A DNA stretch of 64,000 nucleotides, from positions 1 through 64,000 of the forward strand of contig CAZCZI010000033.1 of NCBI GenBank assembly GCA_964503045.1, in the 5' to 3' direction. Of this stretch, positions 52,680 to 61,504 are shown piece by piece. Below the pieces are notes generated by a model. It had not been told where the DNA came from. It saw nothing but the letters and a program-made list of their open reading frames with translations, and did not search any database. Every line of letters starts with the position of its first letter. Position 1 is the first letter of the stretch. The translations under genes and the position numbers were made by a program. Source of the DNA: CAYZJR01 sp964503045 (lineage in GTDB: Bacteria > Cyanobacteriota > Vampirovibrionia > Obscuribacterales > Obscuribacteraceae).

Positions 52680-52734
52680 TTGTAATAGAAGCCATCCGTG
52701 TATACTAGCAATTGCGAAATTGTGCAAGTGCATA
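52680..52734 (+). promoter_or_regulatory. Candidate promoter and ArsR-like operator for copy B
   Basis: TTGTAA (52680-52685) and TATACT (52701-52706), 15 bases apart, form a plausible -35/-10 pair. Directly downstream are TTGCGAAATTGTGCAA (52712-52727, imperfect palindrome) and TGTGCAAGTGCATA (52721-52734), the latter matching 10 of 14 positions of the palindrome at 44546-44561. An operator overlapping the transcription start would fit repression. Confidence 0.45.
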
Positions 52735-52791
52735 AATAGCGTGGCAAACGATTTGTGCTGATAAATGTACAGGTACGTCACTTAAGGGTGG

Positions 52792-54780
52792 ATGAACGGT
52801 TTCGATAACACGTCTCTTCAGTACATTCTGTTGGCACATGCAATTTTTGTGCTCGGCGCTGTCGTCGCTGCTATCTTGGGTCACAAGTTAAGTCACAAGA
52901 TTTACAGCGCTACACTCTTTATCGCATGTTTTATTCTTGGAGTCGGAGCGACATATGGTTACTTCGCACCAATCGTCTGGCAAGCTCCGCTGCCGGTTTA
53001 TCTTGGTTTGGCGCCGCTTGCCTTAAGAGTTGACTGCCTTGCGACGTTGTTTCTCCATGCATTATCAATCGTGGGCATTGCTGCTGCGATATTCTCTCCA
53101 CGATATTTGGATCATTTAAAAGACCGAGTCAACGTAGGGTTCTATTGGGCATGCCTCTACGTTTTCATGATTGGTATGTCGCTGGTAATTCTTAGCGCAA
53201 ATGCAATTACTTTCTTGGTTTTCTGGGAACTCATGTCGTTGAGTTCGGTGGCGCTGGTGGTAAGCGAACCGGCGCGTCACAAAGCGCAGCGAGCAGCTTT
53301 CATATATTTGGCGGCGACTAGAATCTCCACGGCCTTTCTGGCCGCCGGATTTATTTGGATGCACTCCACAACGCATCACAGCTGGGATTTTGCTGTTTGG
53401 AATTTATCTACTAATGCCGCACTTGTTCCTGCCTGCTTCATATTGATTGGTCTAACCATCAAAGCAGGGCTTTGGCCGTTCCATATTTGGTTGCCGTATG
53501 CGCATCCCGAGGCGCCTGCTCCAGTCTCCGCGCTGATGAGCGGAGTTATGGTCAAAGTGGCAATATATGCGATGATTCGTATATTGATTTTGGGTGATTG
53601 CTTCAGTCCTCTCTGTGCATTCCCGCTTTTGGCGCTGGGCGTAATCTCTGCTGCGTGGGGTGTTCTCTTTGCGCTTATGCAAAGGGATCTGAAAACTCTT
53701 CTTGCATACAGCACGGTGGAGAACGTCGGACTGATTTGCTGCGGTTTGGCGGGTGCAATTATCGCCAGGCAGAATCATATGAACGCAATTGCAAATCTTG
53801 CCCTTGCAGCATCGTTAATGCATGTTTGGAATCATGCTCTCTTTAAATCTCTCCTCTTTCTTTCGGCCGGTTGTATCGATGCGACAGCACACTCGCGCAA
53901 TCTTAGTGTTCTTGGCGGACTTGCTAAAGGAATGAAGTACACGCTTCTCTGTTTCTTTGTTGGTTGCATTGCGATTTGCGCGATGCCGCCATTGAATGGA
54001 TTTGTAAGTAAGTGGTTGTTTTACAAGAGCTTTTTTCAGATGGCTTACGAGTTTGACTCGCTGCCAGAAAGAGGAATTGCGCTTGTGATTGTTGGAGTTT
54101 TTGCCTTCGTCGGCGCCATGTCTCTTGCGGCATTTACTAAAGCGTTGGGCATAGGCTTTCTCGGCAGACCGAGATCAAACGCTGCCGCCAAGGCGAAAGA
54201 AGCCTTCGATGGAATGGTCTTTGCGCAAATGTTTCTGGTGTTGCTTTGTGTGGCTTCCGCATTAGGCGCTCCAATGCTATTTCAATGGATTGAGCCGATG
54301 GTGTCTCAAGGCGTAGATGCGAAGGTCAAACTTGATTCGATAATGACTATACCGCTCGTTCCATTGTTCTTGTTGTCGACAATTGTGCCATTGTTGGTTT
54401 ATGCAACAATGCTTCGGCCGAAGAACAGCAAGTTGAAGCAATACATCACCTGGGATTGCGGATATGGTGAGTTGCCATTGCGAGCGGAAGAGACAGGCAC
54501 GAGCTTCTCGGAGCCCGTGGGACGAATCTTTAGGCCACTGCTTCAATTTAAATTGGATACCGAGATTAAGGGGCGAGATCGCAGGCATTTCCCTGAATTA
54601 ATTAGTGTTGAAGCAAGAATGCTCTCGCATTTGGAAACCCGGGTTTATCGGCCCGTGGTCGAAATCTTCAGAAGTGTGAGTATTTTCCTTGCTCGTGTTC
54701 AAACAGGTAGCATTCACATCCATCTCTTGTATGTGTTTCTTACGATGGTATTGGTTGTCTGTGTGGGTACGCTTTTGTGA
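52792..54780 (+). CDS. Copy B: HyfB/NuoL-like antiporter-type membrane subunit
   Basis: A 662-residue protein, paralogous to the copy-A first gene. It has about 16 helices with ITFLVFWELMSLSSVALVVS, GLTIKAGLWPFHIWLPYAH, PEAPAPVSALMSGVMVKVAI and LLAYSTVENVGLICCGLAGA. In the antiporter-like fold these carry the ion path. The C-terminal region with HFPELISVEARML and VQTGSIHIHLLYVF is kept as in copy A, so it is a family trait. ATG 52792 follows AAGGGTGG. Confidence 0.9.
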   Translation: MNGFDNTSLQYILLAHAIFVLGAVVAAILGHKLSHKIYSATLFIACFILGVGATYGYFAPIVWQAPLPVYLGLAPLALRVDCLATLFLHALSIVGIAAAIFSPRYLDHLKDRVNVGFYWACLYVFMIGMSLVILSANAITFLVFWELMSLSSVALVVSEPARHKAQRAAFIYLAATRISTAFLAAGFIWMHSTTHHSWDFAVWNLSTNAALVPACFILIGLTIKAGLWPFHIWLPYAHPEAPAPVSALMSGVMVKVAIYAMIRILILGDCFSPLCAFPLLALGVISAAWGVLFALMQRDLKTLLAYSTVENVGLICCGLAGAIIARQNHMNAIANLALAASLMHVWNHALFKSLLFLSAGCIDATAHSRNLSVLGGLAKGMKYTLLCFFVGCIAICAMPPLNGFVSKWLFYKSFFQMAYEFDSLPERGIALVIVGVFAFVGAMSLAAFTKALGIGFLGRPRSNAAAKAKEAFDGMVFAQMFLVLLCVASALGAPMLFQWIEPMVSQGVDAKVKLDSIMTIPLVPLFLLSTIVPLLVYATMLRPKNSKLKQYITWDCGYGELPLRAEETGTSFSEPVGRIFRPLLQFKLDTEIKGRDRRHFPELISVEARMLSHLETRVYRPVVEIFRSVSIFLARVQTGSIHIHLLYVFLTMVLVVCVGTLL

Positions 54781-55709
54781 ACGAAATGATTGTCAGATGG
54801 CTGCTTCTAATCGTGTGCATTCTAATCGTGCCGCCAATCACTGTCGGTATTATAAGAAAGCTGAAGGCTCGCTTGCAGAACCGCATCGGCCCGCCGATAT
54901 TGCAGCCATTCTACGATCTCGTAAGACTTCTATCCAAGAGTGAAACAGTCAGTCGCGATACGAGTTGGGTCTTTCGTACAACCGCTGTAGCGAATGCGGG
55001 AATCATGTTGATACTGGCAGCTTTGACTCCGTGGCTTAGTTTTAGACCGGATACACCATCATTGTCGGATGTTTTTCTGATCGTTTATCTCTTTGCCCTC
55101 AATCGATTTTTTACTGTGTTGGCTGCGTTGGATGCAGGCTCGACTTTTGGTGGCTTTGGTGCCTCTCGTGAAGTGACTCTGGCCCTATTGGTAGAACCCG
55201 CGATCGTGCTTTGCTTGGCGTCACTTGGTGTATGCGGGCGTACAACCGACCTTAACTTGATATTCACCACCGGTGGAGGGGCTCTTCACACACAGTGGGT
55301 ATTGTGGATGCTGGTCGGCCTCGGTTTATTTCTTTCGGCTCTTGTTGAACTCTCTCGTATGCCGGCCGATGATCCGACTACTCACCTCGAGCTGACAATG
55401 GTCCATGAGGCCATGATTTTGGAAAATTCCGGACCCAACCTCGGCTTGGTAGAGTATGCGCACATGTTGAAGATCGCCGTGCTTTTGGGATTGTCGGGGC
55501 AATGCATGTTGCACGGAATTCCGATGTTTTGGCAGCTTTCTTCAGTCGTAGCTGCCGTATGCAGTATTGCCGTTATTTTTGTGCTCGCCATCGTGATTGC
55601 GGTTATTGAATGCACTCAAGTCAAATTGCGCTGGACAAAACTTCCGGAGTTCATTGCGTACCCGGTTGCGATGAGCTTATTGTCGATGCTCGTAGCAATT
55701 AGCAAATAG
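54777..55709 (+). CDS. Copy B: HyfC/NuoH-like membrane subunit
   Basis: A 310-residue protein with about eight helices. It has KLKARLQNRIGPPILQPFYD and LSRMPADDPTTHLELTMVHE, as in NuoH/HyfC. The start is GTG 54777, overlapping the HyfB-like stop as GTGA; this matches the ATGA overlap at the same point in copy A. It forms the membrane subunit that contacts the redox arm. Confidence 0.9.
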   Translation: MNEMIVRWLLLIVCILIVPPITVGIIRKLKARLQNRIGPPILQPFYDLVRLLSKSETVSRDTSWVFRTTAVANAGIMLILAALTPWLSFRPDTPSLSDVFLIVYLFALNRFFTVLAALDAGSTFGGFGASREVTLALLVEPAIVLCLASLGVCGRTTDLNLIFTTGGGALHTQWVLWMLVGLGLFLSALVELSRMPADDPTTHLELTMVHEAMILENSGPNLGLVEYAHMLKIAVLLGLSGQCMLHGIPMFWQLSSVVAAVCSIAVIFVLAIVIAVIECTQVKLRWTKLPEFIAYPVAMSLLSMLVAISK

Positions 55710-55717
55710 GTGATTGC

Positions 55718-56380
55718 ATGAACCTTGATGTATACGAAATTATCGCGGTATGTTCGGCAGTGGCTGCTATCCTCATGCTTGGGTCGATGAATTTGAAGGC
55801 ATCGCTTGGATTCTATGCTCTGCATGCCCTCGGACTTGGCATTGTCACTGCTTGGGTAGCCAATCTGATTGGCGAACACCATTTGTACGCAGTTGCGGCA
55901 AGCGTTGTCTTTCTTAAGGCGATTGCGATTCCGCTTTTTTTAAGTTGGACGATCGATAAACTTCAGGTGCAAGGCGATACCGGAATGTACATTCCCCCAG
56001 CACTCTGCATGCATCTTTCAATCGGATTGCTTGCTTGCAGCTATCTGCTCAGCGAGCAGCTTCCCGGATTGCATGGCGATAGTGATTGTCGTTTTGTTAC
56101 TGCCGCTGCTATGTCGATTTTATTTTCGGGCGTTTTGATGATGCTCACGCGGAAGGTCGCAATAAGCCAAATCATTGGTTTTTTGGCGATGGAAAATGGG
56201 GTGTACTTGTTCGCACTCGCTCAGACAAGAGGTATGCCGTTCATCGTTGAGATGGGCTGCCTTCTTGAAGCATTCGTAGCTTCGATGATTGCTGGATTGT
56301 TGCTTTTCAACATTCAGAAGAGCTTCGAACACATAGATGTCACTCAGCTCACTGACTTGCAGGAGGGCGATAGGCAGTAA
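55718..56380 (+). CDS. Copy B: HyfE-like (NuoK-type) membrane subunit
   Basis: A 220-residue protein with about six helices. MLTRKVAISQIIGFLAMENG and the end FNIQKSFEHIDVTQLTDLQE match the copy-A protein closely (the latter ends FEHIDVTLLSDLKD). ATG 55718 follows AGGTGA. It is predicted to be part of the ion-moving membrane arm between the HyfC- and HyfF-like subunits. Confidence 0.88.
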   Translation: MNLDVYEIIAVCSAVAAILMLGSMNLKASLGFYALHALGLGIVTAWVANLIGEHHLYAVAASVVFLKAIAIPLFLSWTIDKLQVQGDTGMYIPPALCMHLSIGLLACSYLLSEQLPGLHGDSDCRFVTAAAMSILFSGVLMMLTRKVAISQIIGFLAMENGVYLFALAQTRGMPFIVEMGCLLEAFVASMIAGLLLFNIQKSFEHIDVTQLTDLQEGDRQ

Positions 56381-56392
56381 TAGCGCCTGGTT

Positions 56393-57808
56393 ATGGCAAC
56401 GCTACTTTTTCTCACAGTCATACCATTCACTCTGGCGGTGCTGAGCCTTGTGATTTTGCGTACTTCGATAACGCGAATTGTTGTTCCAGCCATGCTTTGG
56501 GTGCACCTGTTTCTGGCGGCAGCGATACTGTTTCCATTGTGGGCTGGTTTGCAAGATCAAGTTTTCTATGCAAACGGAATCGGATTAGATAGACTCGGTG
56601 CTGCCTTTGTTCTTCTGACGATTTTCGTCGTCGCATCTGCCACCACTCACGCAATTTACTATTTCGATGAAGAAGAGCGCAACGGAGAAGCAACAAATCA
56701 CTTTCGTTTTCGCCTCTTTTACGCTTGCATCAATATATTTCTGATTGCCATGACTAGTGTCTATTTCTGTGAAAATCTGGCTTTCCTTTGGATTTGCATC
56801 GAAGCTACGACACTTACGTCTGCAAGTCTGGTTTATTACGATCGCACGAGATACGCCCTGGAAGCCACATGGAAGTTTCTAATCATCTGCAACGTCGGGA
56901 TTGTGTTTGCATTGTTAGGAACTGTATTGATCTTTGCATCCACGCAGCGCGGAGCTTTTCCTCATGGCAGTCTCAATGTGGCGGAGCTGATCACCCATGC
57001 ACAAAGCTTAGACTATCCACTCTTGCGGTATGGCTTCTTCTTTTGCCTTATTGGTTATGGAACCAAGGCGGGGATCGTACCTATGCACAGCTGGCTTCCC
57101 GATGCCCATTCTGAGGCACCGGCACCGGCATCTGCGATGCTTTCCGGATCGTTGCTCAATTGTGCATTGTATGGGATCTGGAAGGTGTTGTCGGTTCTGC
57201 TGGCAGCAAAACCAGGCGCAGCCGCCAGCCAGATTGTTATAGTTTTGGGAACAATTACTGTTTTTGCGGCGAGTCTATTTTTGATTAGACAGTTTAGCCT
57301 AAAGAGAATGTGGGCCTATTCAAGTATCGAAAATGTCGGATTGATGCTTGTTGCAGTCGGTCTGGGATCTGGTCCACTGTTTTTTCTTCAGGCGATTAAT
57401 CATAGCCTGGCGAAAGTTGCACTCTTTCTAGTTGCCGGAAACATCACACAAGCGGCAAAAACGAAGAGGCTTAATAAGTTGCACGGTGTTCTTCGTGCCT
57501 GTCCAAGCTGGGGGGCAATTTTGGTATTGGCGACGCTTTCAATTACGGGGGCGCCGCCGTTTGGTCCGTTTATCTCTGAGTTGGCAATTCTAGTGAAAAG
57601 TGCAGAACCATCACATTGGATCATTGCCTTGTCATTGATTGCTTCAATTTGCATAACGTTTGTAGCCGTATGCGCACACGTTGGCCGTGTAATTGTTGGA
57701 GTTCCAAAGTCTGAGTTCAAAGTATTCCTTCCGTTTCAAACCAGCATCGTGCCTGCCGTTCTAATGGTCATATCGCTCGCCCTTGGTTTGTTCGTTCGTA
57801 TCGATTAG
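56393..57808 (+). CDS. Copy B: HyfF/NuoN-like antiporter-type membrane subunit
   Basis: A 471-residue protein, the same length as in copy A, with about 13-14 helices. IEATTLTSASLVYYDRTRYA, GYGTKAGIVPMHSWLPDAHS, EAPAPASAMLSGSLLNCALY and SSIENVGLMLVAVGLGSGPL hold the conserved Glu and Lys residues for ion translocation. It lies 12 bases after the HyfE-like stop and 10 bases before the large subunit. Confidence 0.9.
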   Translation: MATLLFLTVIPFTLAVLSLVILRTSITRIVVPAMLWVHLFLAAAILFPLWAGLQDQVFYANGIGLDRLGAAFVLLTIFVVASATTHAIYYFDEEERNGEATNHFRFRLFYACINIFLIAMTSVYFCENLAFLWICIEATTLTSASLVYYDRTRYALEATWKFLIICNVGIVFALLGTVLIFASTQRGAFPHGSLNVAELITHAQSLDYPLLRYGFFFCLIGYGTKAGIVPMHSWLPDAHSEAPAPASAMLSGSLLNCALYGIWKVLSVLLAAKPGAAASQIVIVLGTITVFAASLFLIRQFSLKRMWAYSSIENVGLMLVAVGLGSGPLFFLQAINHSLAKVALFLVAGNITQAAKTKRLNKLHGVLRACPSWGAILVLATLSITGAPPFGPFISELAILVKSAEPSHWIIALSLIASICITFVAVCAHVGRVIVGVPKSEFKVFLPFQTSIVPAVLMVISLALGLFVRID

Positions 57809-57818
57809 AGGTTGCTAA

Positions 57819-59303
57819 ATGAGAGTAGAGCGCAAGTCTGTCGATATTCACGTGCTGGCGGAAAGCCTCGTTCACACGCTGGCACCGCATGGCAAGAGGC
57901 GGTTGGGACTGCTTACCTCGATAGACGGAAGTCAGATAATTGCCTTGGTTCTTTCGCCGGAGACTGGGTTAGCGGAGCTCTGGGATGCAAAGGTCACGGA
58001 CAACAAATATGGTTCATTGACTTTGACTCTGCCTCAGGCGCACTGGTACGAGCGTGTGCTTTTGGATATGTTCGGCATTGTCCCTGTTGGGCATCCAAGG
58101 CTCAAGCATGTTATTCTTCACGAACAGTATCCACTCGACTTCTACCCCTTGCGCACCACCGCTGGTGACATCGGCGAACCTGTCATCGATCGAAAGTTTC
58201 ATTTTTTAAATGTTAGGGGTGAAGGAGTTTATGAATTGCCAGTCGGTCCAATACATGCTGGAGTCATTGAACCCGGTCACTTTCATTTCAGCTGTTTCGG
58301 CGAAACAATTCTGAACCTTGAAATTCAACTCGGTTGGGTTCATCGTGGAATCGAAAAGCGAATGATTGAGGTGCCATGGCGAAAGGCGCGCTTCGTGGCT
58401 GAAGCAGCTGCCGGTGATAGCGCGGCGGCCAATGCATTGGCTCATGCGATTGTTGTTGAATCACTTTTGGAGATGGAAGTGCCTGCAAGAGCACAACATC
58501 TGCGATCTATCGCCTTGGAGATCGAACGTTTGGCAATGCATATCATTGACATAGGCGGACTTGCAGCGGACATCGGCATGGTTGCTATCGCAGCCTCAAT
58601 GAGCCGATTGCGTGGTGTGGCACTTGGGATGGGAGACTCTTTGGCGGGTTCTCGGTTTCTTAGGGCTTTTATCATGCCCGGTGGCGTGAAAAAGGTCGAA
58701 GATAGCTCATTGAGCTCTTTGAAAAGAGCAGTAAGCGAGTTGCGTCATGAAGTGCAAATCGTAATGGACATGTTCTTTAGCTTGCAGGCAGCAAGAGATC
58801 GCATGGCAAACATTGGAAAGATATCGAGATCACTCGCGGTGGATTTCGGACTGGTCGGAGTAGCGGCGCGCGCATCAGGTATTGACTATGATGCTCGAAA
58901 TTCTTTCCCGCATGGGGCGTATCCTCAATATGCATCCCCGTGCTGCACAGAAAAAGGTGGTGATATTCTCGCAAGAGGAAAAGTACGCGCCAGAGAGATA
59001 ATGAGCAGTCTCGATATAGTCGAGAATCTGTTGCATACGCTACCGGAAGGAGGAGTCTACCGCTCACCTCCCCAATATCTTCCAGCTAACGAGACAGCCT
59101 GTGCAGTGGTAGAGGGATTTCGAGGAGAAATTGTCCATCTCGGTGTCACGAATGAGGATGGCAAGTTTTCCAGATATGCCATAAAAGATCCGAGTTTCAA
59201 CAATTGGACCGCGTTGGCAATTGCGATCAGAAACAATTTAATTGCAGATTTTCCGTTGTGCAATAAGAGTTTTAGCCTTTCTTATAGTGGAAACGATTTG
59301 TAA
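57819..59303 (+). CDS. Copy B: HyfG/NuoCD-like large subunit without NiFe cysteines
   Basis: A 494-residue NuoC-NuoD-type fusion. PQAHWYERVLLDMFGIVPVG, GPIHAGVIEPGHFHFSC, WVHRGIEKRM and ALEIERLAMHIIDIGG are conserved. The first NiFe motif is EAAAGDSAAANALAHA and the last is IADFPLCNKSFSLSYSGNDL, so the four metal-binding cysteines are missing exactly as in copy A. It cannot be a hydrogen-activating subunit. A local difference from copy A is AYPQYASPCCTEKGGDIL, with adjacent cysteines where copy A has FPQQALEIAIETGGDIL. Confidence 0.88.
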   Translation: MRVERKSVDIHVLAESLVHTLAPHGKRRLGLLTSIDGSQIIALVLSPETGLAELWDAKVTDNKYGSLTLTLPQAHWYERVLLDMFGIVPVGHPRLKHVILHEQYPLDFYPLRTTAGDIGEPVIDRKFHFLNVRGEGVYELPVGPIHAGVIEPGHFHFSCFGETILNLEIQLGWVHRGIEKRMIEVPWRKARFVAEAAAGDSAAANALAHAIVVESLLEMEVPARAQHLRSIALEIERLAMHIIDIGGLAADIGMVAIAASMSRLRGVALGMGDSLAGSRFLRAFIMPGGVKKVEDSSLSSLKRAVSELRHEVQIVMDMFFSLQAARDRMANIGKISRSLAVDFGLVGVAARASGIDYDARNSFPHGAYPQYASPCCTEKGGDILARGKVRAREIMSSLDIVENLLHTLPEGGVYRSPPQYLPANETACAVVEGFRGEIVHLGVTNEDGKFSRYAIKDPSFNNWTALAIAIRNNLIADFPLCNKSFSLSYSGNDL

Positions 59304-59305
59304 GT

Positions 59306-60142
59306 ATGCTCAAGCTTCTCACCTATCTATTGTTAAAAGGCGTAGTCACATCAAAGGAGATCTGTCCGCCGCTTGCTGATGGTGTTCGTGGATTGCCCGG
59401 GCTGACAGACTCGCCATGCGCCGGAAGCGAGTGCAACGCATGTGCGGATGTTTGCCCCACGGATGCAATCAAGGTGATAACAACGAATGGTTCAGGACGG
59501 ATTGCGCTCGACCTCGGAGCATGTATTGCTTGTGGACTCTGTGTAGAAAGTTGCCCAACTGGAACGATCGTGAATGATCCAAGTACAAAAATTGCAACTA
59601 CCGTCAGAGATGCGCTTGTCATTAGCAACGGATCGCCAGACGGTAGTACACCGTCTGACGGAAACAGTGTTAGTGAGAAGCAAAGCAAGAAAACTGAAGA
59701 GGCGCCATACTTTCGAAAGTCAGTGGCAGCGCGTGTTGTGTCAACTGGATGTACTGGGTGTGACTTGGAAATCGGCGCCTCAGGAAACCCGATTTTTGAC
59801 ATAGAGAGATTCGGCGTACACATCGTTGCGTCACCACGATTCGCAGATGTGCTTATGATTACAGGTCCTGTTTCTAAGAGTATGCAGGCAGCGCTCTTGA
59901 GCTGCTATGAGGCAATGTCGCACCCACGCCGAGTGATTGCTGTCGGCACTTGTGCCATCTCTGGCGGCGTGCATCGCAATGGGTACACCGATGCCAATGG
60001 AGTCACCGATTTGCTGCATGTAGACGTCTTTATTCCCGGGTGCCCACCACATCCTTGGAGCATCGTGCATGGGGTGCGCGTCGGAATGGGCCAAGACGTT
60101 GCGCGGGAATACAAGGTGATTTCGAGTCGCAAGTCTGACTGA
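59306..60142 (+). CDS. Copy B: ferredoxin-like / NuoB-like (HyfH-HyfI-type) fusion subunit
   Basis: A 278-residue protein with the same fusion as in copy A. Ferredoxin cysteines: C-x4-C-x2-C-x3-CPTD and CIACGLCVESCP. NuoB-like cysteines: TGCTGCDLEIGAS (written GCTGC here), GTCAISGG and PGCPPHPW. The linker between halves is shorter and Ser-rich (SNGSPDGSTPSDGNSVSEKQ) and does not align with copy A, as expected of a free hinge. It ends the copy-B operon and starts 3 bases after the large-subunit stop. Confidence 0.85.
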   Translation: MLKLLTYLLLKGVVTSKEICPPLADGVRGLPGLTDSPCAGSECNACADVCPTDAIKVITTNGSGRIALDLGACIACGLCVESCPTGTIVNDPSTKIATTVRDALVISNGSPDGSTPSDGNSVSEKQSKKTEEAPYFRKSVAARVVSTGCTGCDLEIGASGNPIFDIERFGVHIVASPRFADVLMITGPVSKSMQAALLSCYEAMSHPRRVIAVGTCAISGGVHRNGYTDANGVTDLLHVDVFIPGCPPHPWSIVHGVRVGMGQDVAREYKVISSRKSD

Positions 60143-60296
60143 TCCTTTTTAAAACGAACCTTGAAGCACCGCCTTTTGGCGAGGGTTGATTCGTTTGTTA
60201 ACAGAGGCGCATGTGGGGTTGACAACCCGTGGCTGTCATTGCTAAATATAATATATAAGGAATTGCGTAAGTGCTGAAGTGTTTGGGTGCTGGGTA

Positions 60297-60590
60297 ATGA
60301 ATAGGCGGCTTCTCATTGGAAATCTGTCGCTTGAGTCGCAAGAATCGGAATTAGAGGAGTTATTTTCCAGAGCCGGATCCGTACACTCGGTAGAGATTGT
60401 TTCCGATCCGTCCACTGGAAAGAAAAAGGGCTTTGCTTTTGTCGAAATGGCAAATAGCGCCGAAGCTGCGCGAGCAAGAGAACTCTTCGACGGCGCAGAT
60501 ATTGACGGCCGGCGAATAATCGTAAACACGCTAACTCGAAAAAGTTCATCAACGCTGATTAGCCGAATTGTTCGATTGCTTCGCCCGTGA
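60297..60590 (+). CDS. RRM-type RNA-binding protein (cyanobacterial Rbp-like)
   Basis: A 97-residue single RRM: RRLLIGNLSL (RNP2), then GKKKGFAFVEM (RNP1) with the aromatic residues for RNA stacking, and DGADIDGRRIIVNT. A basic tail (RIVRLLRP) follows. Such short RRM proteins are typical of cyanobacteria and relatives, where several respond to cold. ATG 60297 is chosen because it gives the usual short N-terminus; a GTG at 60279 would add six residues. A strong terminator follows at 60654. Confidence 0.88.
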   Translation: MNRRLLIGNLSLESQESELEELFSRAGSVHSVEIVSDPSTGKKKGFAFVEMANSAEAARARELFDGADIDGRRIIVNTLTRKSSSTLISRIVRLLRP

Positions 60591-60653
60591 TCGTTGTTTC
60601 GCTCTTTGGTGGCCTTCGTTTTGAGCCAGGCTGCAGGCAAGGAGTGGTGGTAG
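60591..60653. other. Start of a 309-base non-coding stretch (60591-60899)
   Basis: The whole stretch from 60591 to 60899 holds no convincing gene. Its clear feature is the hairpin terminator at 60654-60678. The rest is A/T-rich and presumably carries the promoter of the small gene at 60900, with TTGGACAGGACCTATACT-like spacing around 60854-60872 as a possible promoter. Confidence 0.4.
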
Positions 60654-60678
60654 AAAGGGTGCGAGCCTCGCACCTTTT
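60654..60678 (+). terminator. Intrinsic terminator after the RRM gene
   Basis: AAAGGGTGCGA-GCC-TCGCACCTTTT folds into an 11-base-pair stem (one G-T pair) with a 3-base loop; the stem ends in T residues. It lies 64 bases after the RRM stop. Confidence 0.75.
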
Positions 60679-60899
60679 CACCGCATGGAGATCTTTGGTG
60701 GTAGAAGACGATTTGGACGTGCACCAAATATGGTGCCAGGGCGTTTTTTTGAATCTTTTTTTCAACCTGTGATAACTATAATTTCGATTTTTAAGTTTCG
60801 TCTCCAAATGTTGAACATTGCAGCTCGTCTCTTAACACTCCCTATTCTGAAAGTTGGACAGGACCTATACTGGCTGCAGATTATGATTGGAGATGAGCA

Positions 60900-61235
60900 A
60901 TGAAAACGACGGCAACAAAAAGAGAATCCGAGCCAACCAAACGGACGGCTGCAAGCAGTGCAACGGTTAAGAAGACCAGCAGCAAAACGAAAAATACATC
61001 GCAGTCGGCCGAGACAACATCAACGATTTCATCCAACTCTAATTTGACTGAAGCTAGTTGCGGCTCGGTAAAGATTGAAGGTGCGTCGGCAGAAAAAAGA
61101 ATCGGACCGAAGCAGATTTCCGAACGTGCGTATGAGCTGTGGCTAGGGCGTGGATGTGTTCATGGTTTTCACGTCGACGATTGGCTGGAAGCAGAAAAGC
61201 AACTTGCACAGGAGGCGCCGTCCGAGGGCAATTGA
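60900..61235 (+). CDS. Small DUF2934-containing protein
   Basis: A 111-residue protein. Residues 1-65 are a low-complexity Thr/Ser/Lys-rich head (KTTATKRESEPTKRTAASS onward). Residues 75-108 hold the DUF2934 motif: ISERAYELWLGRGCVHGFHV followed by DDWLEAEKQLAQE. The role of this short helical domain is unknown. GGAGATGAGCA precedes the ATG. It is followed after 30 bases by another small gene. Confidence 0.7.
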   Translation: MKTTATKRESEPTKRTAASSATVKKTSSKTKNTSQSAETTSTISSNSNLTEASCGSVKIEGASAEKRIGPKQISERAYELWLGRGCVHGFHVDDWLEAEKQLAQEAPSEGN

Positions 61236-61265
61236 GTAGTCACGGTTTGAAAGAGGAATGAAGCA

Positions 61266-61502
61266 ATGTTGCATGGAGTGTTAATTGTAAATCTCGAGCC
61301 CTCTTACATCGGATTCAAACAATCGGACTCACCCTGCTTATGGAGAAGTTGTTCGCAAGACGAGATAAAGGAGCTTCTAATCGAATTAGGACTAGAGGTG
61401 GAAAATCGATGGCCGCTGCAGGAATTTATAATGCGGCTACCTGGTGAGTTCTCTCTATCGACCCTCAAAAGACACTTTCTAATGCCTGAGTCGGCAGCTT
61501 GA
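61266..61502 (+). CDS. Small unrecognised protein (78 residues)
   Basis: ATG 61266 is preceded by GAGGA at an 8-base distance. The sequence has a believable mix of residues (ELGLEVENRWPLQEFIMRLP) and no membrane segment. Its stop at 61500-61502 abuts the truncated end of the response-regulator remnant on the other strand (61505). No family is recognised; it may have come with the event that cut the remnant. Confidence 0.45.
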   Translation: MLHGVLIVNLEPSYIGFKQSDSPCLWRSCSQDEIKELLIELGLEVENRWPLQEFIMRLPGEFSLSTLKRHFLMPESAA

Positions 61503-61504
61503 GC

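Noticed and set aside
61304..61504. Continuation of the response-regulator remnant to the stop at 61304
   Set aside because: Receiver homology ends at about 61505; the rest reads as random sequence opposite the small plus-strand gene.
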